Source: Shimia sp. Alg240-R146 (GTDB taxonomy: Bacteria; Pseudomonadota; Alphaproteobacteria; Rhodobacterales; Rhodobacteraceae). From it: a DNA stretch of 64,000 nucleotides. Position numbers and translations under genes: made by a program. Positions 9,600 to 18,569 of this stretch are shown here, in pieces (position 1 is the first letter of the stretch; each line of letters opens with the position of its first letter). The stretch covers positions 766,237 through 830,236 of the forward strand of contig NZ_CAMZOK010000003.1 of assembly GCF_947331465.1 (NCBI RefSeq), in the 5' to 3' direction. The notes beneath the pieces were generated by a model, which made no database searches, had not been told where the DNA came from, and was given only the letters and a program-made list of their open reading frames with translations.

Positions 9600-10874
9600 A
9601 TGGACAGGTTTCAGTCTCTTGGAGAGGTACTGAGCATGCTCCGCAGAAGGGCTCTTCTGTGGGTGTCTGTCATTGCGCTTGGCGTACTGATCTCTTTGAT
9701 GTATGCGCTGTCCCTGCCCCGCGAATATGAAACTTCCGCCACCATCCAGATTGAACAGCCCACCATTCAGACCGGCGAGTCCTCCCGCGGGTCGTTGAAT
9801 GCGGAGATGCTGCAAAAACTGCAGATCGTTGAGCAACGTGTGATGGCGCGCGACAACCTGCTCGCGATCATCGAGAAATTCGGACTTTATCGCAACGCTG
9901 GTCTGAGCAATTTGCAAAAGGTGGACCTGCTGCGTCGTGCCGCCCGTGTTCAGCACATCACAAACCCGCAACTGCGGTGGCGTCAGGACATCAGCCCTTC
10001 GGCATTGTTGGTGACCGTGCGTATGACTGACGCGGCGCTAGCGGCCAATGTCGCCAATGAACTGGTGAACAACGTGCTGGATCAGGAAGAGGCGAGCCGG
10101 TCTGCGCGCGTGCGCGAAACACTGGACTTTTTTGACAGCGAAGAGCGCCGCATCAGTGCCGCGATCTTTACGCTTGAGGCGCAGATTGCCGAGTTTAAAC
10201 GTGAAAACGCGGTGATCTTGCCCGGCGGCGTGGAAAGCCTGCGCACTCGTTTGACCGACCTGCAAGAGATCGAGCTTGAAGTGCAACGCCAGATCCTGTC
10301 GTTGCAGGACGGTGGCGAAACCGAGGCAAGCACCATTCGCGGTCAACGGATTGCGCGCCTGCGCGAAGAACGTGAACTGTATCAACTTGAGATCAGCGGG
10401 CTTGAGGCGCAACTTGCCGCGACCCCGGCGATTGAGCAGGCTTTCAGCAAGCTGGAGCGCCAGCTCGGCAAGCTGGAAGATCAGTACGAAGCGGTTACCG
10501 TTGGCAAGGCACAGGCCGAAATGGACCAGATGCTTGAGGCCAACCGAAAGTCTGACAGTTTTGCGGTGCTTGAAGTGGCGCTGCCACCGGATTGGCCGAT
10601 TGCACCGTCTCGCAAAAAGATCCTCGCGATGGGCGGCATGCTCAGCGCGGCTGTGGCGCTAACGTTGGTGTTTCTGGCGGAAATGCGCAGCCCAGTGATT
10701 TGGACCCGTGGCCAGCTTGAGCGGCAATTGCGCCTGCGCGCTGTGGCTGCGATCCCGGTGATCGAAACAAAAGCCCGCCGCCGCAATCGCCGCATCCTGA
10801 GCATAGCAAAAATCGGAGCCGTGTTGGCCACAGCAGCGGCACTGGCGGGAATCGCTTTGAAATTCGGTCGGTAA
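9600..10874 (+). CDS. Wzz/Wzc-type polysaccharide chain-length determinant, without kinase domain
   Basis: The 424-aa inner-membrane protein should control export or chain length of an exopolysaccharide. One membrane segment lies near residues 18-40 (ALLWVSVIALGVLISLMYAL), a second near 340-362 after the Pro-rich ALPPDWPIAPSRKK motif, and a third at the extreme C-terminus (about 400-420). A long, Glu/Leu-rich region, likely coiled coil (about 165-330), lies in the periplasmic part. The protein ends without a tyrosine-kinase domain, so it is the membrane half of a split Wzc system; the CpsD-like partner is 17 kb downstream at 27472-28242. It starts with ATG following a GAGGAT-like ribosome site. 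Confidence 0.85.
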   Translation: MDRFQSLGEVLSMLRRRALLWVSVIALGVLISLMYALSLPREYETSATIQIEQPTIQTGESSRGSLNAEMLQKLQIVEQRVMARDNLLAIIEKFGLYRNAGLSNLQKVDLLRRAARVQHITNPQLRWRQDISPSALLVTVRMTDAALAANVANELVNNVLDQEEASRSARVRETLDFFDSEERRISAAIFTLEAQIAEFKRENAVILPGGVESLRTRLTDLQEIELEVQRQILSLQDGGETEASTIRGQRIARLREERELYQLEISGLEAQLAATPAIEQAFSKLERQLGKLEDQYEAVTVGKAQAEMDQMLEANRKSDSFAVLEVALPPDWPIAPSRKKILAMGGMLSAAVALTLVFLAEMRSPVIWTRGQLERQLRLRAVAAIPVIETKARRRNRRILSIAKIGAVLATAAALAGIALKFGR

Positions 10875-11361
10875 GTCGCCGCATTCCTGCCTCATTTCAC
10901 CAAACTCACCGAATCAATAGGCAGCCAACGCGCTTTTCCGCACTATTTGACAAACGCGAAAATGCCATTTTGAGAAACAATCCCACAAGCGCTGATAGAA
11001 CCGTTTCCAAACCGCATTCGGATTTGGGGACTATTAACCATCTTTTGAGCAAATGAGATTTTGTTTGTTGGTTAATATTGATTAAAATCAATACTTTAGG
11101 GAATTTTGACGCAAAGTTACAGTGGATTTCGGGAAAATTGTGTCTAATATATGTTCTTGGGTGGGCGCTTCTGAGAATGGAGCACCGAGGGAAAACGGAA
11201 GACTGCTGAGCGATGAGCCCTGCTGCCAGGGCGCTATTCAATACGGTCCAATAAAAGTTGCACGTGTCAATTTTGGCGCGACGGCGAAGCTTTGACCGAA
11301 ACTTGGCCTTTCAATCATATCCCAAAGTGCCCCGAACGACGTGTTAGTGGGGACGACGCTG
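10875..11361. other. Intergenic region, AT-rich, no gene seen
   Basis: About 490 bp without a credible gene. It is visibly AT-richer than its surroundings between 11030 and 11150 and holds a perfect 18-bp palindrome (listed separately). It presumably carries the promoter and regulatory region of the sugar transferase gene that follows. Confidence 0.6.
11076..11093. promoter_or_regulatory. 18-bp AT-rich palindrome upstream of sugar transferase gene
   Basis: TATTGATT-AA-AATCAATA is a perfect inverted repeat with 8-bp arms, about 270 bp upstream of the ExoY-like gene, in the most AT-rich stretch of the locus. Its form suits a dimeric DNA-binding regulator, but the regulator is unknown. Confidence 0.45.
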
Positions 11362-12027
11362 ATGGCGATCTATTCGCGGAAAGACTTTGCGCAGGGCTTT
11401 GAGGTTTCAACGCCGCAGCGCGGCCTGTATCGCGGCTTTGTTAAGCGCGTTTTGGACATATTGTTTGTCCTGACAATCGCGCTGCCGGTGGGGTTTGTGG
11501 TGCTAATGCTGGCGCTGCTGATTGCCCGCGACGGCGCTTCGCCGATCTATCGACAAAGACGCGTCGGCAAAGATGGCCGCATCTTTTATATGCTCAAGCT
11601 ACGCTCGATGGTACCCAACGCGGATCAAAAGCTCGAAGAGTATCTGCGTCAAAACCCTGAAGCCCGCCGCGAGTGGGACGAAAAGCAAAAGCTGACCAAC
11701 GATCCGCGCATCACGCCGATTGGCCGCCTGATCCGCAAGTCGTCTTTGGATGAGTTGCCACAGTTCCTGAACGTGCTGAGCGGTGACATGTCGGTGGTTG
11801 GCCCGCGTCCGATGATGCCGGAGCAAGTGCGTCTTTATCCTGGCGCCGCATATTTCACTATGCGTCCCGGAATTACCGGATTTTGGCAGATTTCGGAGCG
11901 CAACGAATGCAGCTTTGCGGAACGGGCCATTCATGACGGAAACTACGACCGCGCGCTGTCGCTGCGCACGGATGTGGCCGTGGTGTTGCGCACTGTGTCG
12001 GTTGTGGCACTGGGCACCGGTGTCTGA
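11362..12027 (+). CDS. Undecaprenyl-phosphate sugar phosphotransferase (ExoY/WbaP-type initiating enzyme)
   Basis: The protein (221 aa from ATG 11362; a GTG at 11341 in the same frame is possible) transfers the first sugar-1-phosphate to undecaprenyl phosphate, starting repeat-unit assembly. One N-terminal membrane helix (VLDILFVLTIALPVGFVVLM) precedes the bacterial sugar transferase domain: SPIYRQRRVGKDGRIF, MLKLRSM, DPRITPIGRLIRKSSLDELPQ, NVLSGDMSVVGPRP and MRPGITGFWQIS. The catalytic Asp-Glu pair in SLDELPQ is intact. I prefer 11362 because a GGGGACG stretch lies just upstream. A terminator-like hairpin follows the stop. Confidence 0.92.
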   Translation: MAIYSRKDFAQGFEVSTPQRGLYRGFVKRVLDILFVLTIALPVGFVVLMLALLIARDGASPIYRQRRVGKDGRIFYMLKLRSMVPNADQKLEEYLRQNPEARREWDEKQKLTNDPRITPIGRLIRKSSLDELPQFLNVLSGDMSVVGPRPMMPEQVRLYPGAAYFTMRPGITGFWQISERNECSFAERAIHDGNYDRALSLRTDVAVVLRTVSVVALGTGV

Positions 12028-12051
12028 CACAGCTGACCGCTGACAATCGAG

Positions 12052-12083
12052 AGGCGCGCGCTATAGTGGCGACGCGCCTTTTT
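12052..12083 (+). terminator. Probable rho-independent terminator after sugar transferase gene
   Basis: AGGCGCG at 12052-12058 pairs with CGCGCCT at 12073-12079 and is followed by a run of T to 12083. The loop is 14 nt, somewhat long. Confidence 0.55.
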
Positions 12084-12114
12084 CATTCCCACCGAACAGG
12101 ATGTGCCCCGCCTC

Positions 12115-13617
12115 ATGCCAAACGCACTTGCCACAGCGATGCTTGTGATCTGGCCGGTCGTGATCTGGCGGCTGTTTTTGGTGCTGCCGCCAGGCCGCGC
12201 GCTGATCTGGTCGTTGCTGGGCGCCTATTTGTTGTTGCCACCTCCGCCGGCGGCGATCGATTTTCCACTGATGCCTGCCTTGGACAAGACGTCCCTGCCC
12301 AATCTCGCCATCCTGCTCGTGGCCTATCTGGTTCTGCGCGGGGAGAACCGTCCGCGCTTGCTGCCAGACAGTAGTGTTGCGCGTTGGTTGCTTCTGATCT
12401 TTGTGCTCAGCCCGATCGCCACGGTGTTTACCAACCCCGAGCCGTTGATCTTTACCGAGAACTTCATTCGTGGGCTTTATCTTCAGGATGCCATCGCGCA
12501 GCCGATCAACCGGTTCATTCTGGTGATTGGCTTTCTGATGGCGCGGCAATATCTGACCACGCGCGAAGATCAACGTGATCTGCTGATCGCGCTGGTGATC
12601 GCCGGACTGGCATATTCCTTACCGATCCTGCTTGAGGTTCGCCTGAGCCCGCAGCTTAACAATTGGGTTTACGGGTATTTCCAACACCTGTTCTCGCAGA
12701 CCCTTCGTCAGGGCGGATATCGTCCGATGGTGTTCCTCTATCATGGGATTTGGCTGGCCTATTTTGTGCTGACCTGCCTGTTGGCGGCCTTGGCTGTCTG
12801 GCGAGCAGATCGCAGCGCGACACGCGCCAAATACATGATCGCGGCGTTTTATCTGCTTGGCGTGCTGGTGCTGTGCAAAACACTCGCAACGCTGGTTTAT
12901 GCCGGTGCAGCTGGTGCGTTGATCCTTTTGCTCAGCACGCGGATGCAGGTGCGGGTGGCCGCCCTTCTGGCGTTGATCACGATCAGCTATCCGGTGCTCA
13001 AGTCGATCGACCTTGTGCCCGCCGAAGTTATCCTATCGCAGGCCGAAGCGATCAGCGAAGAACGTGCGCACTCTTTGGCGTTCCGGTTTGAGAACGAGGA
13101 TATTCTGGTAGACCGTGCCTTTCTCAAACCCTGGTTTGGCTGGGGCATCTGGGGCCGAAACCACGTCCATGACCCTGATACCGGCTTTATCACCTCTGTG
13201 TCGGACGGATATTGGGTGATTGTAATCGGAGTCTGGGGATGGGTCGGCTACATCGCCCAATTCGGGCTTATGTCACTGCCGATTTTCCTTGTCTGGCGCG
13301 AATTGAAGTTGGTGTCCCGGTTTGAGAGAGAACAGTTTCAGCGCACCGCGTCCTTTGCTCTGATGGACCGCACATATGGTGTCGGGGACACAGACCGAGG
13401 GTTGTCACCCTACCTCGGGCCGTTGGCGTTGATGCTGGGGTTCAACCTGATTGACCTGTTGCCCAATGCGACGCTGACACCGACGACATGGCTGATTGCG
13501 GGGACGTTGTTCGGTCATGCCGAACGGTTGGCACGGCGCAGAAAAGATGGCGTTCAGGAAAACGTCGAACCGCCCCCGCCTTCAGAAACTGTGTTGAAGC
13601 GGCGAACGGTTCTGTAG
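12115..13617 (+). CDS. Polytopic membrane protein, O-antigen ligase/polymerase (Wzy)-like
   Basis: The 500-aa protein (ATG 12115 chosen; GTG 12103 also in frame) has about ten to twelve hydrophobic helices, beginning with AMLVIWPVVIWRLFLVLP. It has a long hydrophilic loop around residues 300-370 with a WFGWGIWG...HDPDTGFITSVSDGYW segment, which resembles the large periplasmic loop of O-antigen ligases and Wzy polymerases. Position between the initiating sugar transferase and modifying acyltransferases supports polymerisation or ligation of an exopolysaccharide repeat unit. Sequence in this family is poorly conserved, so polymerase and ligase cannot be separated here. Confidence 0.75.
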   Translation: MPNALATAMLVIWPVVIWRLFLVLPPGRALIWSLLGAYLLLPPPPAAIDFPLMPALDKTSLPNLAILLVAYLVLRGENRPRLLPDSSVARWLLLIFVLSPIATVFTNPEPLIFTENFIRGLYLQDAIAQPINRFILVIGFLMARQYLTTREDQRDLLIALVIAGLAYSLPILLEVRLSPQLNNWVYGYFQHLFSQTLRQGGYRPMVFLYHGIWLAYFVLTCLLAALAVWRADRSATRAKYMIAAFYLLGVLVLCKTLATLVYAGAAGALILLLSTRMQVRVAALLALITISYPVLKSIDLVPAEVILSQAEAISEERAHSLAFRFENEDILVDRAFLKPWFGWGIWGRNHVHDPDTGFITSVSDGYWVIVIGVWGWVGYIAQFGLMSLPIFLVWRELKLVSRFEREQFQRTASFALMDRTYGVGDTDRGLSPYLGPLALMLGFNLIDLLPNATLTPTTWLIAGTLFGHAERLARRRKDGVQENVEPPPPSETVLKRRTVL

Positions 13618-13627
13618 ATACGCGGCG

Positions 13628-14131
13628 CTACTCGGTCAAACGCGACCCAATCACTTTTGCGGGCACGCCGGCCACCACCGCACCCGAAGGCACGTCTTTG
13701 GTCACCACTGCATTGGCTCCGATTTCGGCGTGGTCACCCACAGTTAACGGTCCGATTATTTTGGCGCCTGCGCCCACATCAACATGACCGCCAAGCGTCA
13801 CCGCGCCAGCCAATGTCACCTGATGCATCAACTGGCAATTTGGTCCGATCACCGCGTCAGGATGCACTATTATGCCAGTCGGATGCGGCAGTCGCAGCCC
13901 GCCTGCGATCTGCATGTTCAGGTGAACTTCGCATTGTGTCAGCAGCGACCAGACCTTGTGCACCACAACCCAGTACTTTGCCGCGATCCCCCCAAACAGC
14001 CCACCGCGCGCCTTGGCGGCCTGATAGCGCCGAATGGAGCGCACCAACTTTGGCCCCGCATCCCAGAAGCCGCGCACCGCCTCGCGGCCCACATCTGCGA
14101 CCTCTGCTGAAACTGTTTGATCTTGTGACAC
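13628..14131 (-). CDS. Serine O-acetyltransferase-like hexapeptide acyltransferase
   Basis: The 167-aa protein belongs to the left-handed beta-helix acyltransferases. The C-terminal half shows hexapeptide repeats (IIVHPDAVIGPNCQL, VTLGGHVDVGAGAKIIG, VGDHAEIGANAVVTKDVPSGAVVAGVPAKVI) and a catalytic His in LPHPTG, as in CysE/exopolysaccharide acetyltransferases. The short N-terminal helix region differs from housekeeping CysE (about 270 aa). In an exopolysaccharide locus it most likely O-acetylates a sugar rather than serine. It is convergent with the Wzy-like gene (10 bp apart) and divergent from the acyltransferase gene. Confidence 0.85.
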   Translation of the reverse strand: MSQDQTVSAEVADVGREAVRGFWDAGPKLVRSIRRYQAAKARGGLFGGIAAKYWVVVHKVWSLLTQCEVHLNMQIAGGLRLPHPTGIIVHPDAVIGPNCQLMHQVTLAGAVTLGGHVDVGAGAKIIGPLTVGDHAEIGANAVVTKDVPSGAVVAGVPAKVIGSRLTE

Positions 14132-14264
14132 GCTGCCCTGCCTTCAAATTGCCCCTAAATCGTTGTCGCAAAACCTCTCTTGTCGTGCAACGTCCGTGTT
14201 GTAACACGCGCGCCTCTTGCGGGTTTTGTTCGAGAGGTATTTTCTGCGCAACATGAAGGACGCC

Positions 14265-16259
14265 ATGATCCAACCACAGCCCCATCGGGCGGAAATTGAC
14301 GGTTTGCGCGCCATCGCCGTACTGGCGGTGGTGTTTTATCACTTTGGCCTGCCCGGTGTTTCCGGCGGGTTTGTTGGCGTGGACGTGTTCTTTGTGATCT
14401 CCGGCTTTCTGATCGGTGGCATCCTTTGGCGCGAGAAGATTGCGACCGGAAAGCTTGGCTTGGGCCAATTCTATCTGCGACGCATAAAGCGCCTTGCGCC
14501 GGCTTATGTGGCTATGGCCATCGCGGTGTTGGTGGTGGGGTGGCTGGTGCTGTTGCCCAATGATTATCGCGAGACCACCAAAGGGGTGATCGCCGCGACC
14601 GTGTATTTATCCAATGTGCTGTTCTTCCGCCAATCCGGCTATTTTGACGGCGTGGCTGAGGAAAAGATCCTGCTGCACACGTGGTCGCTGTCGGTGGAGG
14701 AGCAGTTTTACCTGTTTTTGCCGCTGGTCTTTCTGTTCCTGGGCCGGTCGCGGCCTGCGATGCTTTGGGGATTTGCGGCGCTTTTTCTGCTTTCGCTGAT
14801 CTCATCGCTGCCGATGACTGAACGCAGTCAGCCTGCCGCCTTCTACCTTTTCCCTTTCCGCGCGTGGGAGCTTTTGGCGGGCGTATTGCTTGCGGTTTGG
14901 GCCACCGAGAAACGCTTTGAGTATCGCGTCAATGCAGGGGTTAGCTACGCTGGTCTTGCGATCACGCTTGGCGCGGTTTTTCTGATCCAACCCGGTGCAC
15001 ACTTCCCCGGATGGCAGGCGATTTTTCCTGTATTGGGCACTGTGATGCTGATCGCGAACGGGCAACACGACAACCTTGTGAATCGTGTGTTGTCGATGCG
15101 TGTGCCGGTGGCGATCGGGCTGATTTCCTATTCGCTTTACCTTTGGCATTGGCCGGTGCTGACGCTTACCACTTATGTAAGGGGCGCGTATGCAGGCCCC
15201 GGTGAAGTTGCGCTTTGGATCGCGATCAGCGGGGTTCTTGCAACAGCCAGCTGGGCGATGATCGAACAGCCGGTGCGCAAGGCCAAGTCCCTTGGAGGGC
15301 CGGCGGTTTTGGGCGGCGCGGTTGTGGCGTCTGTGCTGTTGTTGGGTGTCGCCGGATATGTTTTCCGCGCCGACGGCGTTTCAGGGCGGTTTGGACCGCA
15401 AGCAAACATCCATATCGCAGCCACCGGCGATTTCTTGCAGGATTTCTCTCGCTGCCGTACAGCGAACGAAGGTCCGTTTGAAGGGTTGGACGTTTGTCCC
15501 ATTGGCCCTGAAAATACGCCACCAAGCATGCTGATCTGGGGCGACAGCCATGTGCGTGCAATGTACGAAGGACTGGCGCAAATCGCAGACGAGTCTGACC
15601 GCGCTGCATTGGTGATTTGGCGCGCCGGCTGTGCGCCTGCATTTGATCTGGAAAAACAAGAGAGCGCGGCAACAGCGGCGCAAGACGCCGCCTGCACTGC
15701 CGCCAATGCACAAATTCGCGAAGCCTTTGCCGAGATGCCTGAAATCAGCGACGTCGTGCTGATCGGGCGCTGGTCCTACTACGCGACCGGCAAAGGCACT
15801 GGCATTGATGCGCACAACACCATCACGCTTGCCAGTGACCGCTTTGATGCGCCTGCGCAAGCCGATCTGTTCGCGGCAGCCTTGCGTGCCACCGTGCAGG
15901 AAATCTCCTACACGGATCGGTTTGTGCATATCCTGGAACAACCTCCTGAGATCGCGCTTTATAGCGCGCCAAAGGTGGCCCGCGCGCTTGCACACGGACA
16001 GATCACGCCAGATGAGGGCACACGGCGTTCCGCCATTGGGCGGGCCGATGCCGAACGCCGCGCAAAATCGGCGCAGACCGCGATTGCCGAAAGCGGCGCG
16101 AACCTGCTTTTGACGTGGGGGGCGTTCTGTGATGCCTTTTTGTGTGAAGCGATCCATCTGGGCGTTGGCCAGTATTTCGACAACAACCACCTGACAAACG
16201 CAGCCGCGCGCCGCATTCGTGGTGTATTTCACCCCATCTTCAACCCGGAGCATCGGTGA
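14265..16259 (+). CDS. OafA/YrhL-type membrane O-acyltransferase with C-terminal SGNH domain
   Basis: About 664 aa from ATG 14265, preceded by GAAGGA; ATG 14253 and TTG 14217 are in-frame alternatives. The N-terminal acyltransferase-3 domain (about 1-340) begins HRAEIDGLRAIAVLAVVFYHFG with the catalytic His, has VDVFFVISGFLIGG, and carries about ten membrane helices. The C-terminal extracytoplasmic SGNH-hydrolase-like domain (about 380-664) has GDSH (nucleophile block) and the late DNNHLTNAAA His. Such two-domain proteins O-acetylate surface polysaccharides, with the membrane domain passing acetyl to the SGNH domain. The next gene begins on the stop codon (TGATG). Confidence 0.92.
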   Translation: MIQPQPHRAEIDGLRAIAVLAVVFYHFGLPGVSGGFVGVDVFFVISGFLIGGILWREKIATGKLGLGQFYLRRIKRLAPAYVAMAIAVLVVGWLVLLPNDYRETTKGVIAATVYLSNVLFFRQSGYFDGVAEEKILLHTWSLSVEEQFYLFLPLVFLFLGRSRPAMLWGFAALFLLSLISSLPMTERSQPAAFYLFPFRAWELLAGVLLAVWATEKRFEYRVNAGVSYAGLAITLGAVFLIQPGAHFPGWQAIFPVLGTVMLIANGQHDNLVNRVLSMRVPVAIGLISYSLYLWHWPVLTLTTYVRGAYAGPGEVALWIAISGVLATASWAMIEQPVRKAKSLGGPAVLGGAVVASVLLLGVAGYVFRADGVSGRFGPQANIHIAATGDFLQDFSRCRTANEGPFEGLDVCPIGPENTPPSMLIWGDSHVRAMYEGLAQIADESDRAALVIWRAGCAPAFDLEKQESAATAAQDAACTAANAQIREAFAEMPEISDVVLIGRWSYYATGKGTGIDAHNTITLASDRFDAPAQADLFAAALRATVQEISYTDRFVHILEQPPEIALYSAPKVARALAHGQITPDEGTRRSAIGRADAERRAKSAQTAIAESGANLLLTWGAFCDAFLCEAIHLGVGQYFDNNHLTNAAARRIRGVFHPIFNPEHR

Positions 16260-17821
16260 TGGTTTCAACGTCCAAGACATGGGATGTGATCGTCATCGGA
16301 ACCGGCATGGGCGGTGGCACCATCGGGCGCCGGCTCGCGGAGGCTGGTCTGTCGGTGTTGTTTGTTGAACGCGGTCCTGCCGGTTTGCGGTCGGAGGAAA
16401 CCGAGCTTAACGCGCAAATCTGGGATCAGGAGGCACGGTTGGTGCGGGGCTTTTGGCCCGAGCCGATGACCGTCGAGGTGGACGGCGTCACAACCACTTT
16501 CAATGCCCCACTCGGGGCCGGAGTTGGCGGCAGTTCGGTGTTTTACGCGGCAACGCTGGAGCGGCCCGAACCCCATGACCTGGACCACAGCGTAGAGATG
16601 CCCCATCCCACCGGTGGCTGGCCCGTCACCTACGCCGAAATGCGGCCCTATTTCTCGGACGTCGAGCGGTTGTTCAGCGTCACGGGCACCCCTGATCCGT
16701 TGGGCGATGGTGACAGCCTGCCAGCCGGCCCCGAGATGCCCAGCGCCGACAGAGCGTTGCTTGAGGCGATGCAAACGGCGGGCTTGCATCCCTATCAGGG
16801 CCACATGGCGCTGCGAAATCTGGACAAATGCGCCACCTGTCTGGGCCGCAAATGCCCGCGATCCTGCAAGATGGACGGGCGTTCGGCGGGTGTGGAACCG
16901 GCGTTGGAAACCGGACGGGCCGAATTGCTTGATTTGACCGAGGTCACCCGGTTGAGCGCGGATCAGAACGGCATCACCAAAATTACGGCGACCCGTCAGG
17001 GCGAAGAGTTTGACCTGTCCGCGCGGGCCTATGTGTTGGCTGCAGGGGCGTTGACGTCACCGCGTCTGTTGATGGCATCTGATCTGGGCAATGGGTCCGG
17101 CTTGGTCGGGCGCAACCTGATGTTTCATCTCAACGAAATCTTCGCGCTGTGGCCCGGACGCGCGTTCAAGGGCAGCCCCGCCACCAAGGCGCTGGCGTTT
17201 CGCGACGCCTATCACGACGGCGACAGCCGACTCGGGATGGTGCAAGCGATGGGGATCAAAGCCCGCTATGGCGAGATTGTGCATTACCTGAACATGGCTT
17301 TTGACCGCTCTGCCTTGCGCAAACTGCGCCTTTTGCGCCAATTAACCCGCATTCCCGCGGCGATTGCGGTGCGCGTGTTTGGCGAGGCCAAGCTGTTTGT
17401 CGGTATCCTTGAGGATTTGCCATACGCAGAGAACCGCGTTGTGTTTGACGCCGATGATCCACATCGTTTGCACGTCATCTACACAATCGCGCCAGAGTTG
17501 CGTGCGCGTCGCAAGGCTTTTCGGCAGTTGATCCGCACCCGCCTGAAAGGACTGCGCAGCGTGTTCCTTGGTACTGGACCGGAGCTGAATTGGGGCCACC
17601 CCTGCGGCACGTTGCGGTTTGGGGATGATCCCACAACCAGCGTGCTGAACCGCGATTGCCGCGCGCATGAGGTCGACAATCTCTGGGTGGCGGATGCGAG
17701 CTTTATGCCAACCTCGATGGGCGTGAACCCGAGCCTGATGATTGCCGCCAACGCGCTGCGGGTTGGAGATGCGATCATTGCCATGCTGAGCAAGGAGAAA
17801 ACCGATGAACAAGCTGACTGA
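16259..17821 (+). CDS. GMC-family FAD oxidoreductase with four-cysteine motif
   Basis: The 520-aa flavoprotein oxidises an alcohol or sugar hydroxyl. The N-terminus has the FAD-binding VIVIGTGMGGGTIGRRLAEAG and a distal Glu. The GMC C-terminal signature is HPCGTLRFGDDPTTS...LWVADASFMPTSMGVNPSLMIAANALR, giving the active-site His and Asn. A cluster C191-x2-C194-x4-C199-x3-C203 sits in the middle; similar cysteine sets in FAD-dependent glucose/gluconate dehydrogenases hold an Fe-S cluster, so this may too. No signal peptide is visible. The start overlaps the acyltransferase stop by 1 bp and the SDR start lies inside its 3' end, so the three form one unit. The role is probably oxidation of a sugar precursor or of the polymer. 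Confidence 0.85.
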   Translation: MVSTSKTWDVIVIGTGMGGGTIGRRLAEAGLSVLFVERGPAGLRSEETELNAQIWDQEARLVRGFWPEPMTVEVDGVTTTFNAPLGAGVGGSSVFYAATLERPEPHDLDHSVEMPHPTGGWPVTYAEMRPYFSDVERLFSVTGTPDPLGDGDSLPAGPEMPSADRALLEAMQTAGLHPYQGHMALRNLDKCATCLGRKCPRSCKMDGRSAGVEPALETGRAELLDLTEVTRLSADQNGITKITATRQGEEFDLSARAYVLAAGALTSPRLLMASDLGNGSGLVGRNLMFHLNEIFALWPGRAFKGSPATKALAFRDAYHDGDSRLGMVQAMGIKARYGEIVHYLNMAFDRSALRKLRLLRQLTRIPAAIAVRVFGEAKLFVGILEDLPYAENRVVFDADDPHRLHVIYTIAPELRARRKAFRQLIRTRLKGLRSVFLGTGPELNWGHPCGTLRFGDDPTTSVLNRDCRAHEVDNLWVADASFMPTSMGVNPSLMIAANALRVGDAIIAMLSKEKTDEQAD

Positions 17822-18560
17822 CGGTGTGGCCGTGGTGACTGGCGCGGGGTCGGGTCTTGGGCGGGCTTTGTCTGTTGAACTTTGCAAGCGCGGACAACGG
17901 GTGGTCGGTTTTGGCCGCCGCGCCGATGCCTTGACCGAAACCGCCACACTAGCGGGAGATCTGTTCACAGCGATCCCCGCTGACGTGTCTGATTCAAACG
18001 CGGTGCGCGCTGCCTTTGCCAAAGCCCGCGCTATCGCGCCAGTCGCGATTCTAATCAACAACGCAGGTGTTTATCCGCACCGCGATATCCTTGATGAAAC
18101 CGCCGAAAGCTTCATGGACACGGTGAATGTCAACCTGGGCGGCATGGTCGCCTGCACCCGCGCAGCGCTTGATGATATGGGCAAGACCGGCGTTGGTCGG
18201 ATTGTGAATGTTTCAAGCTTTGCCGACATCGCCCCGCTGCCTTGTAGCGCGGCCTATTCCGTGTCCAAAGGCGCGTGTTCGGTGTTTTCCCGTGCTTTGG
18301 TGGCCGATCTTGGGGATCGCTTGCCGGGCATTGTCGTCAGCACGTGGATGCCGGGCATGCTCAGGACTGACATGGGTTTGCCTGACGGGTTGGAACCCGC
18401 AGTTGCCGCACACTGGGGTGCGTCACTTGCATTGGATGCCGACCGCAGCTTGAATGGCACCGTGTGGGAGATGGACCGCGAGATCTTGCCGACGCGTGGC
18501 ATCAAGGAGCGGATCAAAGATGCGTTGATGTTGCGACGCAGGGCCGCGCGACAGCTGTGA
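17805..18560 (+). CDS. Short-chain dehydrogenase/reductase
   Basis: The 251-aa classical SDR shows TGAGSGLGRA (NAD(P) binding), NNAGVYPH, an active-site Ser in VNVSSFA and Y-S-V-S-K as the YxxxK pair. It starts with ATG 17805 behind AAGGAGAAA and overlaps the GMC gene by 17 bp. Pairing with the GMC oxidoreductase suggests sequential oxidation/reduction at one sugar carbon, but the substrate is not readable. It ends 9 bp from the convergent WecG-type gene. Confidence 0.88.
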   Translation: MNKLTDGVAVVTGAGSGLGRALSVELCKRGQRVVGFGRRADALTETATLAGDLFTAIPADVSDSNAVRAAFAKARAIAPVAILINNAGVYPHRDILDETAESFMDTVNVNLGGMVACTRAALDDMGKTGVGRIVNVSSFADIAPLPCSAAYSVSKGACSVFSRALVADLGDRLPGIVVSTWMPGMLRTDMGLPDGLEPAVAAHWGASLALDADRSLNGTVWEMDREILPTRGIKERIKDALMLRRRAARQL

Positions 18561-18569
18561 GCGCATGGC

